A stretch of 64,000 nt of DNA from Arthrobacter tumbae. Its GTDB lineage: Bacteria; Actinomycetota; Actinomycetes; Actinomycetales; Micrococcaceae. The DNA lies in contig NZ_JAFBCC010000001.1 of the NCBI RefSeq assembly GCF_016907495.1, forward strand, positions 2,976,001 to 3,040,000. The letters are read 5' to 3'. The position numbers were made by a program, and so were the translations under genes. Below, piece by piece: positions 41,526-50,366 of the stretch; the stretch's first letter is position 1, and every line of letters starts with the position of its first letter. Below the pieces are notes generated by a model. It saw nothing but the letters and a program-made list of their open reading frames with translations, did not search any database and was not told the origin of the DNA.

Positions 41526-43607
41526 ATGAAAAACAGAGCCCTCTTCCCCGCCGTTCTCGTAGCCAACCGCGGTGAGATCGCCTGCCGGGTCATCCGGACG
41601 CTGCGCGCGCTCGGTATCCGGTCAGTCGCCGTCTACAGCGATGCCGACGCCGGTGCCCGCCACGTGCTCGAGGCTGACCAGGCAGTGCGGATCGGCCCGG
41701 CTGCCGCTTCCTTGAGCTACCTCAACAGCGACGCGATCATCGCGGCTTGCCGGGCGACCGGCGCGGAGGCCGTGCATCCCGGGTACGGGTTCCTGAGCGA
41801 GAACCAGGCCTTTGCCCGCGCGCTTGAGGACGCCGGCATCGTGTTCATCGGCCCGCGGGTGCATGCCCTCAATGTCATGGGCGACAAGATCCGGTCCAAG
41901 AACCATGTCAGCGGATTCGATGTGCCCGTGGTCCCCGGCATCGCGGAGTCGGGGCTGAGCGATGAGGACCTCATCGAAGCCGCCGGCGAGGTGGGCTACC
42001 CGCTGCTCATCAAGCCCTCGGCTGGCGGCGGCGGCAAAGGCATGCACGCCGTGGAACGCGCTGAGGATCTCGCGGAGAGCCTCAAGACGGCACGGCGCGT
42101 TGCCGCGTCCGCTTTCGGTGATGACACGCTGTTCCTTGAGCGACTCATCCGCACACCGCGGCACATCGAGGTGCAGGTGCTCGCGGATTCCTACGGCAAC
42201 GTCATTCACCTGGGGGAGCGGGAATGCTCCCTGCAGCGGCGGCACCAGAAGGTCATCGAGGAAGCTCCCTCGGCGCTCCTTGACGAAGCGACCCGCGCGC
42301 GGATCGGTGAGGCCGCGTGCAATGCGGCCCGCAGCGTCGACTACGTCGGGGCAGGGACCGTTGAGTTCCTGGTGTCCGACGACGCGCCGGATGAGTTCTT
42401 CTTCATGGAGATGAATACCCGGCTCCAGGTTGAGCATCCGGTCACCGAGATGGTGACAGGCGTGGACCTCGTTGAGTGGCAGGTGCGTATCGCCGCCGGT
42501 GAGAAGCTGACGCTGGCCCAAAGCGACGTCGTCCTCACCGGCCACGCAGTGGAAGCGCGCGTGTATGCGGAAGACGCGGAGGCCGGCTTCCTGCCCTCGG
42601 CGGGAACCGTCGTCGACCTGTCCGAGCCGCACGGAGAGGGTATCCGTGTTGACAGCGCGCTGCTGCCGGGACTGGAAATCTCTCCCACCTACGACCCGAT
42701 GCTCTCGAAGGTCATTGCGTGGGCGCCGTCCCGCTCAGAGGCGCTGGACCGGCTGGACCAGGCGCTCGCGCAGACGCGGGTAGCCGGCCTGCGCACCAAC
42801 GTGGAGTACCTCCGCCTGCTCATCAACGACGACGACGTCCGCGCCGGCAGGCTCGACACCACCATGATCGAGCGGAAGCTTCCGACTCTCGCCTTCCGGA
42901 CGGCGAGCGACGCAGAGATCGCTGCGGCCGCCGTCGTCCTGGCCGGGCTTTCCACGGGTGCCGACCCAGCCTCGCCGTGGCACTCAAGGGACGGTTGGCG
43001 TATCGGCGGGGTACATGCGGCAACGCCCGTTCAGCTCCAGATCGGGAACACTTCGCCGCGGACCGTGTTCATGACTCGCGATGGTGCGCGGAGCGTGATC
43101 ACGATCGATGACAACCCCCACCAGGTTGACTGGCTTCCAGCCGCGGAGGGCCGCGGGACGGGCCGCGCCGTCGTCGACGGTGTCACGCTGGACACCCGAT
43201 TCGCTCCGAACGGCTCCACACTCTGGCTGACGGATACCGGTTGGTCCCAGCCCGTCCGGATGCTGAGCCGCGAGGAGGTCCTCCAGACGCAGCTGGCTTC
43301 GATCGCTCGAACCGAGGGTGCAGCTGACCCGGAAGTGCGCTCGCCGATGCCCGGCACCGTGATCACAGTGAATGTCGCCGACGGCGATTCCGTTGAGGAA
43401 GGGCAGGTGCTCGCGAGCGTCGAAGCAATGAAGATGGAACACCAGCTCACCGCCACCGTCGCCGGCACCGTCGCCATCACCCTCAGCCCCGGTGACCTGG
43501 TAACAGCCAACCAGGTCGTTGCCCGCATCCACCCCCTACCGTCCGGCGAGCCAGAAGATCCTGCCGCCGAAACAGTCCCCACCGAACAGGAAGAGTCCCC
43601 ATCATGA
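41526..43607 (+). CDS. accA1: Acyl-CoA carboxylase alpha subunit (biotin carboxylase with biotin carrier)
   Basis: A 693-residue subunit that carboxylates its own biotin with ATP and bicarbonate. The biotin carboxylase domain opens with LVANRGEIACRVIRTLRALGI; it contains KPSAGGGGKGMH, the ATP-grasp lid, and HIEVQVLADSYGNVIHLGERECSLQRRHQK; MEMNTRLQVEHPVTE lies near residue 300. The BCCP domain at the C-terminus carries biotinyl Lys636 in EAMKMEH. The linker between (about 450-600) is the alpha-beta contact region. ATG at 41526 is preferred over GTG 41517 because of spacing to AGGA. Its last bases overlap the dehydrogenase start (ATGA). Confidence 0.94.
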   Translation: MKNRALFPAVLVANRGEIACRVIRTLRALGIRSVAVYSDADAGARHVLEADQAVRIGPAAASLSYLNSDAIIAACRATGAEAVHPGYGFLSENQAFARALEDAGIVFIGPRVHALNVMGDKIRSKNHVSGFDVPVVPGIAESGLSDEDLIEAAGEVGYPLLIKPSAGGGGKGMHAVERAEDLAESLKTARRVAASAFGDDTLFLERLIRTPRHIEVQVLADSYGNVIHLGERECSLQRRHQKVIEEAPSALLDEATRARIGEAACNAARSVDYVGAGTVEFLVSDDAPDEFFFMEMNTRLQVEHPVTEMVTGVDLVEWQVRIAAGEKLTLAQSDVVLTGHAVEARVYAEDAEAGFLPSAGTVVDLSEPHGEGIRVDSALLPGLEISPTYDPMLSKVIAWAPSRSEALDRLDQALAQTRVAGLRTNVEYLRLLINDDDVRAGRLDTTMIERKLPTLAFRTASDAEIAAAAVVLAGLSTGADPASPWHSRDGWRIGGVHAATPVQLQIGNTSPRTVFMTRDGARSVITIDDNPHQVDWLPAAEGRGTGRAVVDGVTLDTRFAPNGSTLWLTDTGWSQPVRMLSREEVLQTQLASIARTEGAADPEVRSPMPGTVITVNVADGDSVEEGQVLASVEAMKMEHQLTATVAGTVAITLSPGDLVTANQVVARIHPLPSGEPEDPAAETVPTEQEESPS

Positions 43608-44764
43608 ACTTTGAACTGAGCGAGGAATACCAGGACCTGGTAGATACCGTCCGGGAGTTCGCCGACCAGGTCGTAGCGCCGGTATCCGCGAAGCACGATG
43701 AAGAGCACAGCTTCCCCTATGCGGTCATCGCCCAGATGGGCGAGATGGGACTGTTTGGGCTCCCGTTCCCGGAGCAGTACGGCGGCATGGACGGCGACTA
43801 CTTCGCGTTGTGCCTGGCCCTCGAGCAGCTGGCGCGGGTCGACCAGTCGGTGGCGATCACCCTTGAGGCGGGCGTATCGCTGGGCGCCATGCCGATCTAC
43901 CGGTTCGGCACCGAGGAACAGAAGCAGCAGTGGCTGCCCCAGCTCATCAGCGGTGAAGCGCTCGCCGGATTCGGCCTGACCGAGTCCGAGGCCGGCTCTG
44001 ACGCTTCCGGCACCAAGACCAACGCGAAGCTGGTTGACGGCGAGTGGGTCATCAACGGCAGCAAGGAGTTCATCACCAACTCCGGAACCGATATCACCCG
44101 GCTGGTTACGGTCACCGCCGTCACGGATACCACCACACGGGAGGACGGCTCCGTGAAAAAGGAGATCTCCACCATCCTCGTGCCGACCGACACGCCCGGC
44201 TTCACGGCGGAGAAGGCGTACAACAAGGTGGGCTGGAACGCGTCGGACACCCACCCGCTGACCCTGAAGGACGTCCGCGTCCCGGAAACGAACCTGCTCG
44301 GAACGCGGGGACGCGGTTACGCCAACTTCCTCCAGATCCTCGACGAGGGCCGCATCGCCATCGCTGCGCTCGCGACGGGGGCCGCCCAGGGCTGTGTAGA
44401 GGAATCCATCCGCTACGCCAAGGAACGCCAGGCCTTCGGCGCCAACATCGGCAGCTATCAGTCGATCCAGTTCAAGATCGCGCGGATGCAGGCACGCGCC
44501 CACACCGCCCGGCTCGCGTACTACGACGCCGCGGCACGCATGCTCGCCGGCAAGCCGTTCAAGACCCAGGCGTCCATCGCTAAGCTGGTCGCAGGCGAGG
44601 CCGCGATGGACAACGCCCGCGACGCCACCCAGATCTTCGGCGGCTACGGGTTCATGAACGAGTTCACGGTGTCCCGCCACTATCGTGACTCAAAGATCCT
44701 CGAGGTCGGAGAGGGAACCACCGAGGTGCAGTTGATGCTCATCGCCCGCGAACTGGGGCTCTGA
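43604..44764 (+). CDS. Acyl-CoA dehydrogenase of the leucine operon (FadE19-like)
   Basis: A 386-residue acyl-CoA dehydrogenase, expected to act on isovaleryl-CoA or related branched acyl-CoAs. [17 protein letters not shown] and [14 protein letters not shown] are the FAD-side motifs; [19 protein letters not shown] and [20 protein letters not shown] belong to the C-terminal domain. The segment [10 protein letters not shown] places Glu at the classical catalytic site near the C-terminus; true mammalian-type isovaleryl-CoA dehydrogenase has Gly/Ala there and uses a Glu in another helix. So the enzyme is closer to short-chain or 2-methyl-branched dehydrogenases. It overlaps accA1 by 4 nt and precedes scoA by 49 nt. 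Confidence 0.92.
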   Translation: MNFELSEEYQDLVDTVREFADQVVAPVSAKHDEEHSFPYAVIAQMGEMGLFGLPFPEQYGGMDGDYFALCLALEQLARVDQSVAITLEAGVSLGAMPIYRFGTEEQKQQWLPQLISGEALAGFGLTESEAGSDASGTKTNAKLVDGEWVINGSKEFITNSGTDITRLVTVTAVTDTTTREDGSVKKEISTILVPTDTPGFTAEKAYNKVGWNASDTHPLTLKDVRVPETNLLGTRGRGYANFLQILDEGRIAIAALATGAAQGCVEESIRYAKERQAFGANIGSYQSIQFKIARMQARAHTARLAYYDAAARMLAGKPFKTQASIAKLVAGEAAMDNARDATQIFGGYGFMNEFTVSRHYRDSKILEVGEGTTEVQLMLIARELGL

Positions 44765-44813
44765 GCCAAGCAATCGGCCACCCGCGCCGGTTGAAACGAG
44801 TAAGGGAGAAGCA

Positions 44814-45608
44814 GTGATAGACAAAGTCGTCGCCTCAGCAGCCGAGGCCGTAGCCGACATTCCTGACGGCGCGTCCCTGGCCGTGGGCGGTTTCGGACTC
44901 TGCGGCATTCCCGTAGCGCTGATCGATGCGCTGCACCAGCAGGGAACCAGGGAACTCGAAACCATCAGCAATAACTGCGGTGTTGACGGCTGGGGCCTCG
45001 GACGGCTCCTCGATGACCACCGGATCCGGCGCACGATCAGCTCCTATGTCGGCGAGAACAAGGAGTTCGCCCGCCAGTACCTTTCCGGCGAGCTTGAGGT
45101 TGAACTGACGCCGCAGGGAACGCTGGCGGAAAAGCTGCGGGCCGGCGGGGCCGGCATCCCCGCTTTCTACACCACGGCCGGGGTGGGCACACAGGTGAGT
45201 GAGGGTGGACTGCCGCAGAAATACGACGACGCCGGCAACATCGCCATTGCATCGTCCCCCAAGGAAGTGCGGGAGTTCGCCGGTCAGGACTACGTGCTCG
45301 AGGAGTCGGTAAATCCTGACTTCGCCCTCGTGCATGCGTGGAAAGGCGACCGTCACGGAAATCTTGTGTTCCACGCGACGGCCATGAATTTCAACCCGCT
45401 CTGCGCGCAGGCGGGCCGTATCACCATCGCCGAGGTGGAGGAACTGGTTGAGCCGGGCGAGCTCGATCCGGAGCACGTACACATTCCCGGCATCTTCGTG
45501 CAGCGGGTGGTACATGCGCCGGACCCCGAGAAGCGCATCGAGAAGCGGACAGTTTCCCTGAGTACCTCCAGTCCGGAAATGACCTCCAGCCAGGCGAAGG
45601 AGCTCTAA
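44814..45608 (+). CDS. scoA: 3-oxoacid CoA-transferase subunit A
   Basis: A 264-residue alpha subunit of a succinyl-CoA:3-oxoacid CoA-transferase. [20 protein letters not shown] near the N-terminus is the glycine-rich family start, and [31 protein letters not shown] is the conserved core; [23 protein letters not shown] follows. It activates acetoacetate, the end product of leucine degradation, to acetoacetyl-CoA at the cost of succinyl-CoA. The GTG start has AGGGAGAA upstream. The beta subunit starts 2 nt after the stop, so the two form one translational pair. Confidence 0.94.
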   Translation: MIDKVVASAAEAVADIPDGASLAVGGFGLCGIPVALIDALHQQGTRELETISNNCGVDGWGLGRLLDDHRIRRTISSYVGENKEFARQYLSGELEVELTPQGTLAEKLRAGGAGIPAFYTTAGVGTQVSEGGLPQKYDDAGNIAIASSPKEVREFAGQDYVLEESVNPDFALVHAWKGDRHGNLVFHATAMNFNPLCAQAGRITIAEVEELVEPGELDPEHVHIPGIFVQRVVHAPDPEKRIEKRTVSLSTSSPEMTSSQAKEL

Positions 45609-45610
45609 CC

Positions 45611-46267
45611 ATGGCCCTGACACGAAACGAACTGGCCGCACGGGTAGCGCAGGAGCTGGAGAACGGGCAGTACGTGAACCTGGGCATCGGCATGCCCACG
45701 CTCATTCCCAACTACATTCCTGCAGGCGTGGAAGTGGTACTCCACTCGGAAAACGGAATCCTCGGCGTCGGTCCGTACCCCACGGAAGACCAGCTGGACC
45801 CGGACCTGATCAACGCCGGCAAAGAAACTGCAACTGTCAACGATGGCGCGGCCTTCTTCGACTCCGCTTCCTCCTTCGGCATGGTGCGCGGCGGACATGT
45901 CGACGTCGCCGTCCTCGGAGCCATGGAAGTCGCCGCCAACGGTGACCTGGCCAACTGGATGATCCCGGGCAAGATGGTCAAGGGCATGGGCGGTGCCATG
46001 GACCTGGTGTTCGGTGCGAAGCGGCTGATCGTCATGATGGAGCACGTTGACCGCAACTCCAACCCGAAAATCGTCGAGCGGTGCTCGCTGCCGCTGACCG
46101 GCAAGGGATGCGTGGACCGTATTATCACCGACCTCGCGGTGATTGATGTGGATTCCGGGCGTAACGGAGGCACCCTGATCCTTCGCGAGACCGCTCCCGG
46201 GGTCAGCGTGGATGACGTGATCGCGGCCACCGGTGCTCCGCTGGAGGTTGTGCTTGATGAGCGGTAA
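45611..46267 (+). CDS. scoB: 3-oxoacid CoA-transferase subunit B
   Basis: A 218-residue beta subunit that contributes the catalytic residue. The active-site Glu47 lies in [13 protein letters not shown], the hallmark of class I CoA-transferases, and [32 protein letters not shown] is the long conserved stretch shared by this family (interrupted here for brevity). It works as a heterotetramer with scoA in the cytosol. Its last 11 nt overlap the MaoC gene start, where GGAGG inside scoB serves as the ribosome site. Confidence 0.94.
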   Translation: MALTRNELAARVAQELENGQYVNLGIGMPTLIPNYIPAGVEVVLHSENGILGVGPYPTEDQLDPDLINAGKETATVNDGAAFFDSASSFGMVRGGHVDVAVLGAMEVAANGDLANWMIPGKMVKGMGGAMDLVFGAKRLIVMMEHVDRNSNPKIVERCSLPLTGKGCVDRIITDLAVIDVDSGRNGGTLILRETAPGVSVDDVIAATGAPLEVVLDER

Positions 46268-46772
46268 GGAACATACGTCGGCCACCATCGTGCAGCGCGG
46301 CCTCTACTATGACGAACTGCAGACGAGGGTCGTGTACGCGCACCGCCCGGGCAGGACGCTCACCGAAGCGGACAACATCCTGTTCACCACCATGACCATG
46401 AACACGCAGGCGCTGCATCTTGATGCCGCGTGGAGCGGGGATCAGCCCTTCGGCCAGCGCCTGGTGAATTCAATGCTGACTCTGGCTACCGTCGTCGGGC
46501 AGTCAGTCACCCAGCTCACCCAGGGGACAATCGTGGCGCAGTTGGGACTGACGGACATCTCCTTTCCCAAGCCTGTTTTCCATGGCGACACCCTGTACAC
46601 CGAGACGGAAATAATCGAGAAACGGCCTTCGAAGTCACGTCCCGGCCAGGGATTGGTGACCATGAAGCACACCGGACGCAACCAGGACGGCGAGGTCGTG
46701 GCGCTCGCTACCCGCACTGTACTCATGTGGACAGCGGTCGCGCATGGAGTGGGGGAGCGCGTTCATGACTGA
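46257..46772 (+). CDS. MaoC-like hydratase (itaconyl-/3-methylglutaconyl-CoA hydratase type)
   Basis: A 171-residue single hot-dog MaoC protein. [22 protein letters not shown] (residues 35-56, given in parts) holds the hydratase dyad region with His54; the usual Asp-x4-His pattern appears with Asn in place of the proximal Asp, as in the Rv2499c group. In M. tuberculosis this gene is part of the same locus and its product hydrates itaconyl-CoA and 3-methylglutaconyl-CoA with R-stereochemistry, replacing the crotonase-type hydratase of the classical pathway. The start overlaps scoB by 11 nt and the end overlaps the CitE gene by 8 nt. Confidence 0.86.
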   Translation: MSGKEHTSATIVQRGLYYDELQTRVVYAHRPGRTLTEADNILFTTMTMNTQALHLDAAWSGDQPFGQRLVNSMLTLATVVGQSVTQLTQGTIVAQLGLTDISFPKPVFHGDTLYTETEIIEKRPSKSRPGQGLVTMKHTGRNQDGEVVALATRTVLMWTAVAHGVGERVHD

Positions 46773-47580
46773 TTTCAGCATGGGGCCGGCACTGCTCTTT
46801 TGCCCGGCCGACCGTCCCGAGCGGTACAGCAAGGCCGCTGAGCGCGCCGACGCCGTCATTCTTGATCTCGAAGACGCGGTTGCTCCCGAGAGCAAGGCAG
46901 CAGCCCGCGAAGCCCTGATCTCAAGCGCACTTGATCCGGCGAGGACCATCGTGCGGGTGAATCCCGCCCAAAGTCACGAGTTCGCGCTGGACCTGCAGGC
47001 GCTTCGCGGCACCCAGTACCGCACGGTCATGCTGGCCAAGGCTGAAGGTGCTGAGGATCTGTGGTCGCTGAACGGCTTCAGTGTTGTCGCGCTCTGCGAG
47101 ACGGCGTGCGGAGTGCTGAAGGCAACTGAGCTTGCCGAGGAACCGAACGTCGTCGCCCTCATGTGGGGAGCTGAGGATCTGGTTGCCTCATTGGGCGGGA
47201 CCGGGAGCCGCAAGGACGACGGCGGTTACCGCGACATCGCGATGCATGCCCGCTCCTTTGTGCTCCTGGCGGCGGCCGCCGCTGGAAAGCAGGCAGTGGA
47301 TTCGGTCTATGTCAACATCCCGGACGCGGACGGGCTTGCCGCGGAGGCGCGCGACGCCGTCGCCTCGGGTTTCGGTATGAAGGCCTGCATCCACCCGAGC
47401 CAGGTGAACATTATTCGGGAGGCCTATCGGCCCTCGGCTGACGAGGAACAGTTCGCGCGCGACGTGCTCGCAGCGGCGCAGCACGAGGGTGGAGTGTTCA
47501 CCTTCCGCGGCACCATGGTTGACGGACCCATCCTGCGGCATGCCGAGCAGACCCTGCGGCGCGCGGGGCACACAAGCTGA
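46765..47580 (+). CDS. citE: CitE/HpcH-type lyase, probable (R)-HMG-CoA / (S)-citramalyl-CoA lyase
   Basis: A 271-residue TIM-barrel lyase of the CitE family. Markers are LFCPADRPERY at the start, VILDLEDAVAPESK (metal-site region, residues 31-44), the substrate Arg in IVRVN, the metal ligand Glu in ALCETACGVL, WGAEDL and KACIHPSQV. It ends the operon. In M. tuberculosis the equivalent Rv2498c cleaves (R)-3-hydroxy-3-methylglutaryl-CoA and citramalyl-CoA, so one enzyme serves leucine and itaconate breakdown. ATG at 46765 has GGGGGAG seven bases upstream; an earlier ATG at 46744 lacks one. An unusual hairpin follows the stop. Confidence 0.87.
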   Translation: MTDFSMGPALLFCPADRPERYSKAAERADAVILDLEDAVAPESKAAAREALISSALDPARTIVRVNPAQSHEFALDLQALRGTQYRTVMLAKAEGAEDLWSLNGFSVVALCETACGVLKATELAEEPNVVALMWGAEDLVASLGGTGSRKDDGGYRDIAMHARSFVLLAAAAAGKQAVDSVYVNIPDADGLAAEARDAVASGFGMKACIHPSQVNIIREAYRPSADEEQFARDVLAAAQHEGGVFTFRGTMVDGPILRHAEQTLRRAGHTS

Positions 47581-47601
47581 ACCTTCGCGTTGAATTCGCA
47601 G

Positions 47602-47637
47602 GACACGCCCCGAATAGCCCGCCAAAAGGGGTGTGTC
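47602..47637 (+). terminator. Hairpin at the end of the leucine operon
   Basis: GACACGCCCC (47602-47611) pairs with GGGGTGTGTC (47628-47637) with one G-U pair around a 16-nt loop. Outer arms GCGTTGA (47587) and TCAACGC (47646) pair as well, giving a composite structure. No T tract. Confidence 0.55.
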
Positions 47638-47704
47638 GTGCCATCTCAACGCATTGAAGTAGGGCGCGCCAACTGAGCCAGGAGCAGTGCGGGATACTGG
47701 GGAC

Positions 47705-48925
47705 ATGGAGTTCCTCCCTTCCCGGTCCGACCCCTCGCAGTCTTCGCCGCGCCGCATCATCATTCTTGGATCCACCGGTTCGATCGGCACCCAGGCACTC
47801 GACGTCATCGCGCAGTCTCCGCACCTGTTCGCGGTCGCGGGTCTCTCCGCCGGCGGATCGAATCTGGCGCTGCTCGCTGAACAGGCGGTGAAGGCCGATG
47901 CTCCGGCGGTGGCCGTGGCAGCCGGATCCGAGGAGGAACTGGACGCCGCAATCTCGGACGCCGCGCGCAGGGCCGGCAAGGCCGGGTACCGGCCGGAACT
48001 GCTCACTGGTCCCGACGCATCCGCCGGCCTCGCCGCCCGGCCGGACGCCGACGTCGTTCTCAATGCCATCACCGGTTCGATAGGCCTGGCACCCACGCTC
48101 GCGGCGCTGAAGCAGGGTCATCTGCTGGCGCTCGCCAACAAGGAATCGCTCATCGCCGGCGGTCAACTGGTGCGTGACGCCGCACGTCCGGGGCAGATCG
48201 TTCCGGTCGATTCAGAGCACTCCGCCATTGCCCAGGCACTGCGCTCGGGAACCGCCGACGAGGTCCAGCGTCTGGTCCTCACTGCATCCGGCGGCCCGTT
48301 TCGTGGTCGGTCCCGGTCTGAGATGGAATCGGTCACCCCTGCGGAAGCACTCGCCCACCCCACCTGGGACATGGGCTTGATGGTCACCACCAACTCGGCC
48401 ACGATGGTGAACAAGGCACTCGAAGTGATCGAGGCGCACCTGCTGTTCGATGTACCGCTGGACCGGATCGACGTCGTCGTGCATCCCCAGTCCGTGGTGC
48501 ATTCAATGGTGGAGTTCATCGACGGCTCCACCATCGCCCAGGCTTCCCCGCCCGATATGCGTCTCCCCATCGCCCTCGGTATCGGGTGGCCGCGCCGAGT
48601 ACGCGGTGCTGCCTCGGCGTGCGACTGGACCACGGCCACCTCCTGGACGTTTGAACCGCTGGATGAGGAGGCGTTCCCCGCCGTCGCGCTCGCGAAGGAC
48701 GCAGCGGCACGCGGCGGAACGTTCATGGCGGTCTACAACGCAGCGAACGAAGAGGCAGTCACGGCGTTCCATAGCGGCCGGATCGGCTTTACGGATATCG
48801 TTGACACCGTGCGCGCCGTCGTCGAAGACCACACCAGCGAAGCGCATCTCACCCTCCAGTCAGTGCTCGACGCCGAAACCTGGGCACGACGCAGCGCGCG
48901 GATTCGTTGTGGCTTCCAGGACTGA
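47705..48925 (+). CDS. dxr: 1-deoxy-D-xylulose 5-phosphate reductoisomerase
   Basis: Second step of the MEP isoprenoid route: converts DXP to MEP with NADPH and a divalent metal. [18 protein letters not shown] is the NADPH loop, [15 protein letters not shown] and PVDSEHSAI hold the substrate and metal ligands, and ASGGPFRG plus HPTWDMG(L)MVT (usually HPxWxMGxKI) form the flexible catalytic loop; the Lys of the GxKI part seems to be Met-Val here, so that region merits checking. The 406-residue length is normal. ATG at 47705 has no clear Shine-Dalgarno; GATACT ends 6 nt before it. It opens the conserved dxr-rip1-ispG block. Confidence 0.93.
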   Translation: MEFLPSRSDPSQSSPRRIIILGSTGSIGTQALDVIAQSPHLFAVAGLSAGGSNLALLAEQAVKADAPAVAVAAGSEEELDAAISDAARRAGKAGYRPELLTGPDASAGLAARPDADVVLNAITGSIGLAPTLAALKQGHLLALANKESLIAGGQLVRDAARPGQIVPVDSEHSAIAQALRSGTADEVQRLVLTASGGPFRGRSRSEMESVTPAEALAHPTWDMGLMVTTNSATMVNKALEVIEAHLLFDVPLDRIDVVVHPQSVVHSMVEFIDGSTIAQASPPDMRLPIALGIGWPRRVRGAASACDWTTATSWTFEPLDEEAFPAVALAKDAAARGGTFMAVYNAANEEAVTAFHSGRIGFTDIVDTVRAVVEDHTSEAHLTLQSVLDAETWARRSARIRCGFQD

Positions 48926-48952
48926 GATTTACCACCGAGAAGGAACTGACGA

Positions 48953-50302
48953 GTGACCATTGTGCTGTTCATAGCCGGCGTGCTTTTTGTGGCCGTCGGT
49001 ATCGCGGTCTCCATTGCGCTGCACGAGGTGGGCCACCTGGTGCCCGCGAAACTATTCCGGGTGCGGGTCACGCAGTACATGATCGGCTTCGGTCCCACCA
49101 TCTTCTCCCGCCGCAAGGGCGAAACCGAATACGGCGTCAAGGCCCTCCCGCTGGGCGGGTATGTCTCGATGGTCGGCATGTTTCCTCCGGCGAACAAGGC
49201 CGACGGCGGTGCAACAGTCCGCCAGTCCAGCACCGGCATGTTTCAGCAGTTGGCTGCAGATGCCCGCCAGGCGGCGGCCGAACAGCTTCAGCCGGGTGAC
49301 GAGAAGAGAGTGTTCTACAAGCTCCCCATCTGGAAGCGCATCGTGATCATGCTCGGCGGGCCGCTGATGAACCTGCTGATCGGCATCGTCATGTTCGCCG
49401 TCCTCATCATGGGGTTCGGATCCGCGCAGGCAACCACCACGGTCTCTGAGGTCTACCAGTGTGTGGTTGCGGCCGATCAGCAGCAGGAGACAGGGCAGAC
49501 GGATTGCGGCCCTGCGGATCCGGCAGCTCCCGCGTTTGAGGCCGGACTCCAGCCGGGGGACCGCATCGTTGCCTTCGACGGACGGGACGTGACGAGTTGG
49601 AGTGAACTCTCCTCCTGGATCCGGGATGCCGCCGGTCAGGAAGTCCCGATCACCTATGTACGCGATGGCGAGACCATCAACGCAGCCATTGAACCGCTGC
49701 TCACCGAGCGTCCCGTCCCCGACGTCGACGGCAGGGCGATGCTGAACGACGACGGCACGCCGGTCATGCAGGAAGTCGGTTTCATCGGCGTCGGGTCCCA
49801 GCAGGAACTCGTGCCGCAACCGGCCACGGAGGTTCTGCCCGCGGTGGGCGACAGCCTGGTCCGCGTGACCGGCGTCGTGCTCAATCTGCCTCAACGGGTG
49901 GCGCAGGTGGCCGAAGCCGCGTTCTCCGATGCGCCGCGCGACCCCGAGGGCCCCATCAGTGTGGTGGGCGTAGGACGGATTGCGGGGGAGGTCTCCGCAA
50001 TGGAGGAAATTCCGTTCGAAGCCCGTGCAGCGACCCTGGTCGGCCTGGTGGGGGGCGTCAACCTCGCACTGTTCGTGTTCAACCTGATCCCCCTCCTGCC
50101 GCTCGACGGCGGCCACGTAGCCGGCGCCCTGTGGGAGGGGCTGCGGCGCGGCGTGGCGAAACTCTTCAAACATCCGGACCCGGGACCGTTCGATATGGCG
50201 AAGCTGCTGCCGGTCACCTACGCGGTCGCGATTCTCCTCATGGGGATGGGTGCGCTTCTCATATACGCCGATATCGTGAAGCCCGTCGATCTCTTCGGGT
50301 AG
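48953..50302 (+). CDS. rip1: Site-2 intramembrane protease (Rip1/RseP family, M50)
   Basis: A 449-residue intramembrane zinc protease that cleaves anti-sigma factors and other membrane substrates. Zinc ligands are in the HEVGH motif (His24, Glu25, His28) within the first helix; NLIPLLPLDGGH near residue 380 supplies the third ligand. A PDZ domain lies around residues 180-265 (PGDRIVAFDGRDVTSW). Four membrane segments are predicted. The GTG start has AAGGAA about nine bases upstream. The gene order dxr-rip-ispG is conserved in Actinobacteria, and its loss in mycobacteria alters envelope lipids and virulence-related signalling. Confidence 0.94.
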   Translation: MTIVLFIAGVLFVAVGIAVSIALHEVGHLVPAKLFRVRVTQYMIGFGPTIFSRRKGETEYGVKALPLGGYVSMVGMFPPANKADGGATVRQSSTGMFQQLAADARQAAAEQLQPGDEKRVFYKLPIWKRIVIMLGGPLMNLLIGIVMFAVLIMGFGSAQATTTVSEVYQCVVAADQQQETGQTDCGPADPAAPAFEAGLQPGDRIVAFDGRDVTSWSELSSWIRDAAGQEVPITYVRDGETINAAIEPLLTERPVPDVDGRAMLNDDGTPVMQEVGFIGVGSQQELVPQPATEVLPAVGDSLVRVTGVVLNLPQRVAQVAEAAFSDAPRDPEGPISVVGVGRIAGEVSAMEEIPFEARAATLVGLVGGVNLALFVFNLIPLLPLDGGHVAGALWEGLRRGVAKLFKHPDPGPFDMAKLLPVTYAVAILLMGMGALLIYADIVKPVDLFG

Positions 50303-50308
50303 GTTGAA

Positions 50309-50327
50309 TTTGAGAATTCATCTCAAA
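50309..50327. promoter_or_regulatory. Palindrome 1 upstream of the SatD-like gene
   Basis: TTTGAGA and TCTCAAA flank ATTCA: perfect 7-bp arms in an AT-rich island. It lies just before the -35. Confidence 0.65.
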
Positions 50328-50329
50328 TA

Positions 50330-50351
50330 GGTTGAATTTTGTAAGTCAACC
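50330..50351. promoter_or_regulatory. Palindrome 2 spanning the SatD-like gene promoter
   Basis: GGTTGA and TCAACC are inverted 6-bp arms with a 10-nt spacer; the left arm covers the -35. GGTTGAATTT also occurs as a direct repeat at 50302, so the region has several related half-sites. Confidence 0.6.
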
Positions 50352-50360
50352 TCTTAGAGT
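50332..50360 (+). promoter_or_regulatory. Promoter of the SatD-like gene, leaderless
   Basis: TTGAAT (50332-50337), a 17-nt spacer, and TAGAGT (50355-50360). Only six bases (CGAAAC) separate the -10 from the ATG at 50367, and no Shine-Dalgarno is present, so the mRNA should begin at the start codon. Confidence 0.75.
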
Positions 50361-50366
50361 CGAAAC

